Part shown: one piece after another, positions 9,447-17,810 of the stretch
Layout: the number at the start of each line of letters is the position of its first letter
Numbering within the stretch: position 1 is the stretch's first letter
From: Fibrobacter succinogenes
Lineage (GTDB): Bacteria > Fibrobacterota > Fibrobacteria > Fibrobacterales > Fibrobacteraceae
Assembly (NCBI GenBank): GCA_902761355.1
Contig: CACWJY010000020.1
Span: 1 to 54,685, forward strand
Reading direction: 5' to 3'
DNA: 54,685 bases
The notes under the pieces: generated by a model
The model's input: only the letters and a program-made list of their open reading frames with translations
What the model was told of the DNA's origin: nothing
Databases searched by the model: none
Translations under genes and position numbers: made by a program

Positions 9447-9461
9447 ATTCCAAATTGGAAT
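9447..9461. repeat. Palindrome ATTCCAAATTGGAAT
   Basis: This perfect odd-length palindrome lies just after the stop of the 65-residue protein. Its core TTCCAAnTTGGAA recurs once more in the window at 48776-48788, upstream of the HD-GYP regulator. It could be a protein-binding site or simply a weak hairpin before the terminator. Confidence 0.4.
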
Positions 9462-9472
9462 TTTTAAAAATG

Positions 9473-9503
9473 AAACATCCCGCAGAAATTCTGCGGGATG
9501 TTT
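9473..9503. terminator. Bidirectional rho-independent terminator
   Basis: A 13-bp stem, AAACATCCCGCAG with CTGCGGGATGTTT, closes a 5-base loop. The T-run continues on the plus strand and A-rich sequence flanks the other side. It lies between the convergent 65-residue gene and the Ala/Pro-rich outer membrane protein and can serve both. Confidence 0.9.
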
Positions 9504-9531
9504 TCTTGTAAGCTTTATTAGAATTTTTTGC

Positions 9532-10971
9532 TTAATTAATTCTACCGACCAGGTTACCCGAGATCATGTAGTCCTTGGTGCAACCGTAGCTGTGGATGCC
9601 GGCAGAAAGGCTGAAGCGGCTGGTGAAAGCCTTTTCCAGGTAGAGTGCGGCAAGAACGTCCTTGACGTGCTTGGGTTCCTTGCTCATGCCCAGAAAATCC
9701 TTGTGCTTGTGACGGTCGCCTACATATTCGGCTTCGACGAGGATGCGGTCAACCACCGGAGTGTAGAACGCAAAACCACCCGTTACCGGAATGACGAGGT
9801 CGTCGGAGAGGTCCATGAGGGCGGCTTCGGCGAAGATGTCAACGGTGTTTGTTACGATCGGGAGGTTGGCCTTCAAAGAAGCGTTGTGCTTGATTTTGGC
9901 GTCGCTGTCGTACACGACATCGAAGATGTTGCTACGGTAGGCGAGCTGAACCTTGAGCTGTTCGATACCAGAGAGACCGTGGAAGTTGAATGCGGCGCGG
10001 ATGTCGCCCTTATCCAGGTTTTCGGCCTTGCTGATAAAGGAGATGTATGCCGACATATTATCCGTCGGGGTGAAACCGAATTGCAGCTGGTTTTCCGGAG
10101 CCTGGGTAGAGAGGAAGCCGGCCAGGTAGCCATCGATGTAGCCACCGAAGTAGTCACCGCTCTTGTCGGTGTTGTCCCAGCGACCGACCTTAAAGGTGAA
10201 CAGGTCGGTTTCCTGCATGGCCCATGCTTCGTCCAGAGAATAGTAGTCATCGGTATACTTACGGGTGCCATTGCGGAGTTCTTCTTTCTTGACATGCCTG
10301 TCTATGTTTCCGTCGGCAGGTCTCAGATCGCCAGGGTAGAAGGCGAGAGCAATCTTGCCCTTGAAGTCTTCAGTTTCGGCGAGGACGGCAAAGTTGGCTT
10401 CGCCACTCCAAGTCTCGAAGTTGTCGCTCATGTCGTCTTTTTCGCTGGTCCAAAGGACCTTGCCAGCTTCGAGTTCGAAGTCAGCATTGATGTCGAAGTT
10501 GATCTGGTTCACCGACATCACGGCGTTCTGAATCATTTTTTTCTTTTTGCGCTTTTTCTTCTTGGCCGGCTTCTGTTCGGGTTCAGCGGCGGCGACTTCA
10601 GCCGGAGCGGCTTCTTCGGCCGGTGCGGCTACCTGTGCTTCTTCGGCAGGAGCGGCAGCGGGTTCGGCGGCTGCAACGGGAGCTTCGGCGGCCGGAGCTT
10701 CTGTTGCTGCGGCTTCGGCAGCGGGAGCCGGGGTGGCAGGCTGTTCTGCGGCGGCTGCGGGTGCTGCTTCAGTTGCAGGAGCGGCGGCCTTAGCTTCGGC
10801 AGCAGGTGCTGCGGCAGGGGCCTGAGCCTGAGCGGCGGGGGCGGCTGCGGGAGCGGGTTCGGCGGCTTTTTCTGCGGCGGCCGGAGCGGCGGCTGTGGCC
10901 GGTGCGGCTGCTTCAGGTGCTGCGAAAACGGCAGCGGCCATGATGCAAGAGGCAATAAACATTTTCTTCAT
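9532..10971 (-). CDS. Ala/Pro-rich outer membrane barrel-like protein
   Basis: The 479-residue exported protein starts at MKKMF (ATG at 10971) because of the SD GAAAGGAG about 8 bases upstream; a longer frame exists but lacks a signal. A signal peptide (1-17, ending FAA) leads into a roughly 120-residue low-complexity stretch of Ala, Pro and Glu, then a Lys/Arg block (KKKKRKKKK, near 143-151), then about 320 residues of alternating beta strands that look like a porin-type barrel. Inferred: the Ala/Pro region spans the periplasm or binds peptidoglycan while the barrel sits in the outer membrane. No enzyme motif is seen. TGTCAA at 11026-11031 reads as TTGACA on the minus strand and may be its -35 box. 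Confidence 0.8.
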   Translation of the reverse strand: MKKMFIASCIMAAAVFAAPEAAAPATAAAPAAAEKAAEPAPAAAPAAQAQAPAAAPAAEAKAAAPATEAAPAAAAEQPATPAPAAEAAATEAPAAEAPVAAAEPAAAPAEEAQVAAPAEEAAPAEVAAAEPEQKPAKKKKRKKKKMIQNAVMSVNQINFDINADFELEAGKVLWTSEKDDMSDNFETWSGEANFAVLAETEDFKGKIALAFYPGDLRPADGNIDRHVKKEELRNGTRKYTDDYYSLDEAWAMQETDLFTFKVGRWDNTDKSGDYFGGYIDGYLAGFLSTQAPENQLQFGFTPTDNMSAYISFISKAENLDKGDIRAAFNFHGLSGIEQLKVQLAYRSNIFDVVYDSDAKIKHNASLKANLPIVTNTVDIFAEAALMDLSDDLVIPVTGGFAFYTPVVDRILVEAEYVGDRHKHKDFLGMSKEPKHVKDVLAALYLEKAFTSRFSLSAGIHSYGCTKDYMISGNLVGRIN

Positions 10972-11080
10972 ATAAGGAAACTCCTTTCTGTATTCCACAC
11001 AGCTAATTTTAGTAAAAAAATGGTTTGTCAATCTGTTTTTACATTCATTTTGCAATTAAAAAGTTAACTTTACTGCCACA

Positions 11081-12175
11081 ATGAGGTGTGTTTTGAATAA
11101 AATTCTTTTTGCCTTCTTTTTTGTCGCCATTTTTAACACTTTGGCTTTTGCTCAAGAAACCCTGAATGTTTATCGCAAGACCGCTCAAGGTATCGATGAA
11201 AGCACTCCGGTGGGAACCTTAGTCTTTACGGATACTTTTAAGGAACTTCCGATTCCTATGGATTCTGTGAAAAAGGTGACCGTGGTCAAGGAAAAGGTCG
11301 AGATTAAGGACCGCAAGGGCAACGTCAAAAAAGACAAGAAGGGTAGGCCCAAGACCAAGATTCAAAGAAAGCGTGTCGTGACCTGGGAAAAGGTTGAACC
11401 TAAGGAGCCGCCCCGTTTTGTGCCGATCCAGTGCAAGATGGGTGAGGTCTGGGTCAAGCGTGCGGATTTGGCTCGCTTTCAACAGGCCTCGATGGACTTG
11501 AGTGGCGAGTACGCTTCTTCGACGGGTAGTGTTACCCTTAAAAAGTCCCCGACGAATCCCCGCTATTTTTCGTTCACCATCCAGAACGGCCCCTTTGGTG
11601 GCCGCGCCGAACTCGAGGCTAGTAACGTAGAACTTCGCGAAGCGAACGGACATGCTCGTCTGACTTATACCGAAGACGGTTGTACCGTCGATATTGCCGT
11701 GGCAGACCGTAAGGTGAAAGTGGCCCAGCGTGGTTGTTCCGAATATAATGTCGGGAACTATAAGCTTGAAGGCGAATACAACACTTATAAGGGTAACCGC
11801 CGTGTGGTCGAAACGTTCAATATGCCCGAGCAGAGCTTTAAGTACAAAAAGTACCTGTGGTGCGGCAGTGGCTTTGACAGCTGCGAAAAGGTCAAGGACG
11901 ATAACGGCGTTGTGACCATTACCTGGAGTAAGGGCGGCAATGGTTTCATTGAACGTTCTGCGGGCGAAGACGTGCATACGTACCGTCCGTTTGAACATGT
12001 CATTCCGCACAAGCGCGATTTCTTTAACGGTGAAAAGCCGATTGCCATTAAGACCAAGCGTACCGATATGGCCGGCGAATGGATGATTTGGTATTTCTAT
12101 CCGCAGGCACAGCGATTCAAGATGGTCCGTGCCGGAATGCGTGAAGATATCGCCTATATGGAAATCTATGAATAG
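11081..12175 (+). CDS. Secreted protein of unknown function
   Basis: The 364-residue protein has a clear signal peptide (hydrophobic 7-22, cleavage after FAQ). A very basic patch follows (about residues 75-105, many Lys-Gly-Lys and Arg), then a beta-rich body with several Cys and Trp. I do not recognise the family. The ATG has no Shine-Dalgarno; TAACTT lies 10 bases before it, so the leader may be almost absent. It is divergent from the Ala/Pro-rich barrel gene and overlaps the PIN gene by 8 bases, so the two are probably co-transcribed. Confidence 0.75.
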   Translation: MRCVLNKILFAFFFVAIFNTLAFAQETLNVYRKTAQGIDESTPVGTLVFTDTFKELPIPMDSVKKVTVVKEKVEIKDRKGNVKKDKKGRPKTKIQRKRVVTWEKVEPKEPPRFVPIQCKMGEVWVKRADLARFQQASMDLSGEYASSTGSVTLKKSPTNPRYFSFTIQNGPFGGRAELEASNVELREANGHARLTYTEDGCTVDIAVADRKVKVAQRGCSEYNVGNYKLEGEYNTYKGNRRVVETFNMPEQSFKYKKYLWCGSGFDSCEKVKDDNGVVTITWSKGGNGFIERSAGEDVHTYRPFEHVIPHKRDFFNGEKPIAIKTKRTDMAGEWMIWYFYPQAQRFKMVRAGMREDIAYMEIYE

Positions 12176-12605
12176 GGCGCTTGAAAAATCACGGGTGCTT
12201 TTTCTGGATACCGGGGCCATTGTGCGCTTGTTGCAGATGCACCCGGATTATTATCCCGTCGTGTCTTCGGTGCTTGATTTTGCCTATGAAAATAACGTGA
12301 CGTTGCTTGTGTCAAATGTTACGTTGTTTGAAATCTCGAAGAAGGCTTTTGCTTTAGGAGAAGGCCTCTTGTCGCGGCAGTATCGCGAGTTCTTTGAACA
12401 TTCGCGCAACGTAAAACCGTGTGAAGTGACGGGCGAAATTGCGGTAAAAGCCGCTGAATATGCTGGTACTCAAAAATTGAGTAACGAAGAATCGTTGCGG
12501 CTTGCAACGGCCTATGTCTGTGGAGCGGACTGTATTCTGACCGATACGGCGGCTTTCCGTGACTTGACGGATGTCCCGGTCGTCTTGCTTGATGATGTGG
12601 AATAG
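12168..12605 (+). CDS. PIN-domain protein (VapC-like fold)
   Basis: The 145-residue putative ribonuclease of the PIN superfamily shows acidic metal residues typical of the fold: Asp in LFLDTGA near the N-terminus, Glu in TLFEIS, and Asp in ILTDTAAF. The chosen ATG at 12168 overlaps the upstream stop by 8 bases; a longer in-frame start at 12129 would overlap by 47 bases and is less likely. Known: PIN proteins are often VapC toxins cutting RNA, but no small antitoxin gene is adjacent. A housekeeping RNA-processing role or an orphan toxin are both possible. Confidence 0.75.
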   Translation: MNRALEKSRVLFLDTGAIVRLLQMHPDYYPVVSSVLDFAYENNVTLLVSNVTLFEISKKAFALGEGLLSRQYREFFEHSRNVKPCEVTGEIAVKAAEYAGTQKLSNEESLRLATAYVCGADCILTDTAAFRDLTDVPVVLLDDVE

Positions 12606-12608
12606 CGG

Positions 12609-13001
12609 CTATACCTGCGGTATAACTTGTGTCCCTTCGAAGGCGTTTTTGTAATGGACAAATTGCAGGGGCTTTTGGTAGGCTCTTGCGGTCAATACGT
12701 CAAAGCGGCAGGGAGTGTCAAATCCTTTGGGTGCTTCTTCTTTTTGCGTTGCCAAAAAATGGCATGCGGTCTTCCAGATTTTCTTTTGCTTGAGTGCATT
12801 GACTCTGGCTGCAGGATTCCCTTCTTGATTGTTCCAGACGGACTTGACTTCTACAAAAACAATGGTCTTGCCGTCGCGTGCGACGATATCGAGTTCGCCA
12901 CCCTGGTAGGCGTAGTTACGAGCGAGAATCTGGTAACCCTCGCGGCTAAGGTACGCCGAGGCTTGCGTCTCGATAAAGTTCCCCTTGGGCTTGTTGTTCA
13001 T
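12609..13001 (-). CDS. yraN: YraN family (UPF0102) endonuclease-like protein
   Basis: The 130-residue protein contains the family core GELDIVARDG and IVFVEVKS, the Asp/Glu/Lys arrangement of a restriction-endonuclease-like fold. A variable Lys-rich C-terminal half with ALKQKKIWK follows. Function in bacteria is not well settled; a nuclease role is inferred from the fold. Its ATG shares an A with the kinase stop (TAATG), so it is translationally coupled as the last gene of the minus-strand operon. Confidence 0.9.
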   Translation of the reverse strand: MNNKPKGNFIETQASAYLSREGYQILARNYAYQGGELDIVARDGKTIVFVEVKSVWNNQEGNPAARVNALKQKKIWKTACHFLATQKEEAPKGFDTPCRFDVLTARAYQKPLQFVHYKNAFEGTQVIPQV

Positions 13002-14509
13002 TAAGGGAGTTCCATGCCGAGCAGGCGGATTTCTGAAATGGCGAAATCATCGTTTTCGGCTTCATAAACATCGTCCAGGTAAATCTTGAGCTCGGTGGTT
13101 TCCATGGCCTGAATGTTTGGGTACTGCATGCCGCGGATATTGTCGAGCTTGATCTTTTGCTTAAAGCCGTCCTTGGTCTCGAGTGTCAAGGTACGGGGCT
13201 TTTTAAAGATGCGGAAACGGTCTCCAAAGGCATCGTCCAGGGATTTCTGGTAGCCTGTTGCAATTCCGAAATGGGTCACGATGGCATTGCCGTCAAAGTA
13301 GAGTGTCAATACCGGGTTCTGCGGTTTTTGAGGCATGGTGTAGAGCCAGGCCGTCTTGAGGTCGCCATCGCTTAAGTTTTTGAGCGGGTATCCGTCGGTT
13401 TCGTCTATTTCGAGCGCCTTGGTTTCAAAGTTCCCAAGTGCATCGCTCCATTCAAGTTCTCTTAAAGTGCTTTCGGGCTTGTGCGTGAGCATCAAGAGAA
13501 TGAGCAGCATGATGATGAGCGGGAAAATGAAGATGGCAAGTGCCGTGAGTTTTTTCTGGAGTTCTCTTGCGTGTGGCGAAATTCGATTCGCCATTTCGGT
13601 AATGGAGGCGGTGCGGCGGCGGAGCGGTGTATGTCCCATGGTGGGGCGCTGGTTTTGGCGTGCGCCTTCGGCGGGGAACACCTGGTCGCAGGCATCCAAA
13701 AATTCCTGCATGTCATGAAAGCGCTCGTTCAGTTTTTTCTTGAGACACTTTAAGATGAGCTGCGAAAGTCCGGGGGGCATGTCTTTGCGGAAAAGTTCCG
13801 GTGCCGGAGGCGGCTCCTGGACGTGCTTGAGCGCAATTTCGACGGGGCGGTTGCCTTCGAAGGGGAGGCGTCCGCAGGTCATTTCGAAAAGAATGACACC
13901 CATGCTGTAAATGTCGGATTGCATGGTCACGTTGTCACCGTGGCATTGTTCGGGTGACATGTATTCGGGAGTGCCCATGGTCATGCCGGTGCGCGTCAGG
14001 CGGTCCTTTTCCATCTCTTGGATGTACGAAATACCGAAATCCATGATGTACACGCGATTGTCGCGCGTAAGCATGATGTTAGAAGGCTTGACGTCGCGGT
14101 GGACGATTCCCTTGCCGTGGGCGTAAAGCAGGCCTCGTGCAATCTGGCGGATAATGACTTCGATGGCTTCGAAAGAAAGCTGCTCCTTGTTGTGGAGGAT
14201 GTCGGCGAGGTTTGTACCTTCGACATAAGTCATGGCAATAAAGAGCTGACTGTTTTGCTGACCAAAGTCAAAAACGTGGACGATGTTCTGGTGGTCCAGT
14301 TCTTTCATGGCCTGAGCTTCCATGTAGAAACGCTTAATGGCTTCTTCATCGGAAGAGGCATCCAAAATCTTAAAGGCTACTTCTCTTTTTAGTCTTTTAT
14401 CTAAAGCCTTATAGACGTTCCCCATGCCACCTTTGCCCAAGGTTCCGAGCAGGTCATAGTTTTCGTTAAAGGGGCGGGGAAATATTTCGTGTCTCTGGGG
14501 TGCAATCAT
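13001..14509 (-). CDS. Membrane Ser/Thr protein kinase with outside discoidin-like domain
   Basis: The 502-residue kinase is of the bacterial Hanks type (PknB-like). The N-terminal kinase domain shows the glycine loop GKGGMGNVY (25-33), catalytic Lys47, HRDVKPSN (Asp139) and DFG (157-159), with a TMGTPEYMSPEQ activation segment. A linker with an RRRT motif leads to one membrane span (about 321-342). Residues about 346-502 form a beta-rich discoidin/NADase-type glycan-binding-like domain (YPLKNLSDGDLKTAW, then FAISEIRLLG). Inferred: a transmembrane receptor kinase sensing an envelope ligand. ATGA overlap with the FHA-ABC gene upstream suggests that transporter as a substrate or partner. Confidence 0.9.
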   Translation of the reverse strand: MIAPQRHEIFPRPFNENYDLLGTLGKGGMGNVYKALDKRLKREVAFKILDASSDEEAIKRFYMEAQAMKELDHQNIVHVFDFGQQNSQLFIAMTYVEGTNLADILHNKEQLSFEAIEVIIRQIARGLLYAHGKGIVHRDVKPSNIMLTRDNRVYIMDFGISYIQEMEKDRLTRTGMTMGTPEYMSPEQCHGDNVTMQSDIYSMGVILFEMTCGRLPFEGNRPVEIALKHVQEPPPAPELFRKDMPPGLSQLILKCLKKKLNERFHDMQEFLDACDQVFPAEGARQNQRPTMGHTPLRRRTASITEMANRISPHARELQKKLTALAIFIFPLIIMLLILLMLTHKPESTLRELEWSDALGNFETKALEIDETDGYPLKNLSDGDLKTAWLYTMPQKPQNPVLTLYFDGNAIVTHFGIATGYQKSLDDAFGDRFRIFKKPRTLTLETKDGFKQKIKLDNIRGMQYPNIQAMETTELKIYLDDVYEAENDDFAISEIRLLGMELP

Positions 14510-16611
14510 TTTGCTTTTTTCGAACAGTTAAGTTTTACAGCAACCACAATATAAAAACATAATGTGATCACGAGTGCGCCAATGATGTTGATTGGCGGGT
14601 CTGTGCGCTCTAGGAACAGGTTTAGCAGATTTGCCTGGTTGTAGCGAGACCAAATTATAGAGGATAGTGCACGACCGATGGGTAGCATTTGGTCTAGGGG
14701 AACCAGTGCACCGGCAAGGGCCACCTGAGGGATAATCAGCAGGGGGAGCATCGCGTTGGCCTGACCAGAATTTTTGGCGAAAGAACTTACGATCAGTCCT
14801 GCTGCCACGGGCGGGAGGACCATGATGATGGTCGACAGGAGCAACATGGGCCAAGAAATCCAGGCCGAAGTTTTAAAGCCGATAAAAATATAGACCACCA
14901 GAGTCTGAATCCATGCGACCAGGGAGGGGAGGAGCGCTTTGGCGAGTAATGTCGAAAGTACGGAAACCCCTTTGCGGAATTCGGTTTGCAAAATTTGCTT
15001 TTCTTGGACAATTTCGCGGATTGAAAGCGAAAGGGCAAGCCAGTTTGCCGAAAGAATAATGGCGAAGGCTACAATCCAGAGCGAAGAAAGACTCGAAAAA
15101 ATCTGCGAAAATAAAAAGCCTATGACAAGCGGCTGCAAAAGGAGTGTAAGGAACTTGCCCTTGTCGCGGAACCATTGCTTTGCGGTAAGGCCAATCTTGT
15201 AGAAAAAAGCGGGGGCGAGGTCCGTCTGCGGAAAATAGCAGGGGAGGGGCTGGCTTGCGGGCGTATGGGTAGTTGCGACGGTCCTTTTGCTAAAAAGCGC
15301 CTTCCACTGAGTTGCCGTTTCGTCATTTAGATTTGTCAAGATGGTTTCGGGATCGTCGCTTTCAAAATAGCGGTATGCCTCGGTCGGACTCCCGTAAAAT
15401 GCCTGTTCGCCGTGGTGCAGCACAAGGACCTTGTTTGCAATTTCGAGTGCCTCGTAGCTGTGTGTGGTCAAGATGATGGTGTGACCTAAGAACGCCAGCT
15501 GCTTGAGGTGCGTACAGAGAATTTTTGAATTGTACGGATCTAGCCCCGAAAGCGGTTCGTCGAGGACAATCAGCCCCGGGTTTCCCATGAGTTCCTTGGC
15601 TAAGGCGACTCGGCGGCATTCGCCGCCGCTGAGCGTCTTGACGGGGTTCTGCAGGCGTTCGCTCAGCCCGAAAAGTTCAGAGAACTTTTCGAGTCGCCCC
15701 GTAGCATTTTTCTTGAAGTCCCCGTTGCTCATGCCGCTTCGTGCTCCGTCCAAAAGCGTTTCCTTGACGGTTAAATCGCGTCTTAGTTCAGGGTCCTGTT
15801 CTAGGAAGGCGATGTGCTTGCGGATTTCTTCGTTGCGGTAGTCAAATGAACCGATGTGGACGTCCGATTGGGGGCCGCACTTGTGAATCCCTTGCAGTAG
15901 ACGGAGAAGCGTCGATTTTCCTTGGCCCGAGCGTCCGATAATGGCTAAAATTTCGCCTGCGGGGAGTGTAAAGTTGATGTCACTGAGCAGTTGCTTTTTG
16001 CCCGCGAATACATCGAGGTTCTTGACTGCTACTTCAAAACCCAGCGGCATGCTTTTGCAGGTGAGCTCATTGTTTTCGAACTTGATGATGCTTCCCGGTA
16101 GCCTTGTTGATGCCCCGTTTTCGAGTTCTATCTGATGCGTCGGTTTTAAATGAACGTCGACGACCTTGCCCTTGAACTTGATCTGTGCTTTGGGGGCGGA
16201 AGCGTTAGACGTTGCAACGAGGCGAGCCGAAGTTCCTTCGGGCATGTCCATGTGCATGTCGTCAAGGGAGGCCCATTCTAAAGTCAATGGTTTGGACTGT
16301 ACAACATCTTGCTCGACGGATTCCATGAGCAACAGCTGCAACCGTGAACCTTTCAGGGTGACACGCAATTGCAGAGGACCGATTAAGATGACGTCGCCGT
16401 CTTCGATGGTACAGGTGTCGACATCGTTCCCGTTGACTTGGGTGACGCTGTTTTGAGTAAGGTTCTTTAGTCTCCAGATGTCGTTTTCGAATTCAAGTTT
16501 AGCATGGTATCGCGAAACCATCGGGTTGTCAAGCACCAGACTATTGTCGGGCTTGCGACCGATGGTAAGCGGCACGCCTGCTTGCGGGGTAATGATTCTA
16601 AACGACTGCAT
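14506..16611 (-). CDS. FHA-domain ABC transporter (ATPase fused to ABC-2 permease)
   Basis: In this 701-residue half-transporter an N-terminal FHA domain (about 1-85) has the phosphothreonine-binding pattern GRKPDNS, SRYHA and N in QVNG. A second beta-rich segment (about 100-195) follows. The ABC ATPase has Walker A GRSGQGKST (226-234), signature LSGGE (327-331) and Walker B LIVLDEP (to 353). The last 230 residues are an ABC-2 type membrane domain with about six or seven spans, the ABCG-like order. The substrate is unknown. The FHA domain beside a Ser/Thr kinase gene strongly suggests control by phosphorylation. It starts 5 bases after the aminotransferase stop. Confidence 0.9.
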   Translation of the reverse strand: MQSFRIITPQAGVPLTIGRKPDNSLVLDNPMVSRYHAKLEFENDIWRLKNLTQNSVTQVNGNDVDTCTIEDGDVILIGPLQLRVTLKGSRLQLLLMESVEQDVVQSKPLTLEWASLDDMHMDMPEGTSARLVATSNASAPKAQIKFKGKVVDVHLKPTHQIELENGASTRLPGSIIKFENNELTCKSMPLGFEVAVKNLDVFAGKKQLLSDINFTLPAGEILAIIGRSGQGKSTLLRLLQGIHKCGPQSDVHIGSFDYRNEEIRKHIAFLEQDPELRRDLTVKETLLDGARSGMSNGDFKKNATGRLEKFSELFGLSERLQNPVKTLSGGECRRVALAKELMGNPGLIVLDEPLSGLDPYNSKILCTHLKQLAFLGHTIILTTHSYEALEIANKVLVLHHGEQAFYGSPTEAYRYFESDDPETILTNLNDETATQWKALFSKRTVATTHTPASQPLPCYFPQTDLAPAFFYKIGLTAKQWFRDKGKFLTLLLQPLVIGFLFSQIFSSLSSLWIVAFAIILSANWLALSLSIREIVQEKQILQTEFRKGVSVLSTLLAKALLPSLVAWIQTLVVYIFIGFKTSAWISWPMLLLSTIIMVLPPVAAGLIVSSFAKNSGQANAMLPLLIIPQVALAGALVPLDQMLPIGRALSSIIWSRYNQANLLNLFLERTDPPINIIGALVITLCFYIVVAVKLNCSKKAK

Positions 16612-16616
16612 CTATT

Positions 16617-17810
16617 TTAGCAAAGTTCCTTAAGTCCCTTGATAAACCTGTCGCATGCCTTTTGCAAGGTTTCGTCGCTGGCGGCATAGGAGAATCGTAC
16701 GCAGCTGTCGTCACCGAAGGCTGCACCCGGTACAATGGCAAGTCCTTGCGACTGCAACAGGTATTCGCAGAGTTCGATGGAGCCACCGATGATCTTGCCT
16801 TCAGGGGTTTTCTTGCCATAGAAGCTCTTGACCGGGGCGAACAGGTAGAATGCGCCTTCGGGTGCGCGGCTGGGTTCCGGCAACACTTCGGCAGTGCGCT
16901 TCAGCATATAGTCGCGGCGCTTGCGGAAGGCTGCCTGCATCGCGTGAACATTGCTCTTGTCCATCTGCAAGGCTCCAAGGGCGGCATATTGTGCCACGTT
17001 GCTCGGATGGTGCGTGGCCTGTCCCTGGATTTTTCCGATAATCTTTGCAATTTCGGCAGGGGCGGCATCGTAACCGACGCGCCAGCCGGTCATGCAGTGC
17101 GACTTAGAGAATCCGTTGATGACGATGGTGCGTTCCGCCATGCCGGGGAGGGCTGCGGCGGAGCAGAACTCTGTGTCGTAGGTGAAGTATTCGTACACTT
17201 CATCCGAAATGCAGTAGATGTCGCTTTCGACGATCACTTTGGCGAGAGCTTCAAGTTCAGCCTTGCTGTAGACGGCACCTGTCGGGTTACAGGGGTTGTT
17301 CAAGAGGATGGCCTTGGTCTTAGCGGTAATGGCGGCCTTCAATGCTTCGGGTTTAATCTTGAAACCATCTTCAATCTTGGTGTTTACGATCACCGGCTTT
17401 CCGCCAAGCCATTTGACGAGTTCCGGGTAAGTCACCCAGTACGGGGCCGGAATGATGACTTCGTCCCCGTCGTTTACGAGGGCTGCAAGCGAGTTGAACA
17501 CAGCGTGCTTCGCTCCGCTGGTCATAATAATCTGCTCGGGCTTGTAATCCAGTCCGTTTTCGACTTTCAGCTTTTCGGCAACGGCCTTGCGGACTTCTAA
17601 AATTCCCACAGGAGCGGTGTAGCGGGTCTTGCCGTCGCGAATGGCTTTGCAGGCGGCATCTTGAATCGGGGTTGGTGTCGGAAAATCGGGTTCGCCCGCT
17701 CCAAGGCTCACGACGTCCTTTCCGTCGGCAATCATCTGCTTGGCCAAGGTATCGATAGCGACTGTGAGCGATGCGGCAATATTCAATGTTCTAGTGGATA
17801 AATTTTTCAT
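16617..17810 (-). CDS. Class I aminotransferase (aspartate aminotransferase-like)
   Basis: The 397-residue PLP enzyme of fold type I shows LGAGEPDFPTP at the N-terminus, the NNPCNPTGAV motif, and the PLP lysine in NGFSKSHCMTGWRVGY. Known: this subgroup is typically aspartate aminotransferase, swapping an amino group between aspartate and 2-oxoglutarate; substrate cannot be fixed from sequence. The ATG at 17810 (MKNLST) is preferred over a TTG at 17849. The start lies 20 bases inside the end of the upstream RND gene, so translation is coupled. Why an amino-acid enzyme sits inside an envelope operon is unclear. Confidence 0.92.
   Translation of the reverse strand: MKNLSTRTLNIAASLTVAIDTLAKQMIADGKDVVSLGAGEPDFPTPTPIQDAACKAIRDGKTRYTAPVGILEVRKAVAEKLKVENGLDYKPEQIIMTSGAKHAVFNSLAALVNDGDEVIIPAPYWVTYPELVKWLGGKPVIVNTKIEDGFKIKPEALKAAITAKTKAILLNNPCNPTGAVYSKAELEALAKVIVESDIYCISDEVYEYFTYDTEFCSAAALPGMAERTIVINGFSKSHCMTGWRVGYDAAPAEIAKIIGKIQGQATHHPSNVAQYAALGALQMDKSNVHAMQAAFRKRRDYMLKRTAEVLPEPSRAPEGAFYLFAPVKSFYGKKTPEGKIIGGSIELCEYLLQSQGLAIVPGAAFGDDSCVRFSYAASDETLQKACDRFIKGLKELC

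Noticed and set aside
9592..11067. A 491-codon open frame on the plus strand opposite the Ala/Pro-rich protein
   Set aside because: It is the mirror of a GC-rich Ala/Pro repeat region and the barrel gene, has no SD and encodes a Gly/Cys/Phe-rich product without known features. The minus-strand gene has signal peptide, SD and terminator.
12611..12625. Hairpin TATACC/GGTATA as a terminator between the PIN gene and yraN
   Set aside because: The stem is only six pairs, lies within the yraN coding end and has no T-run.
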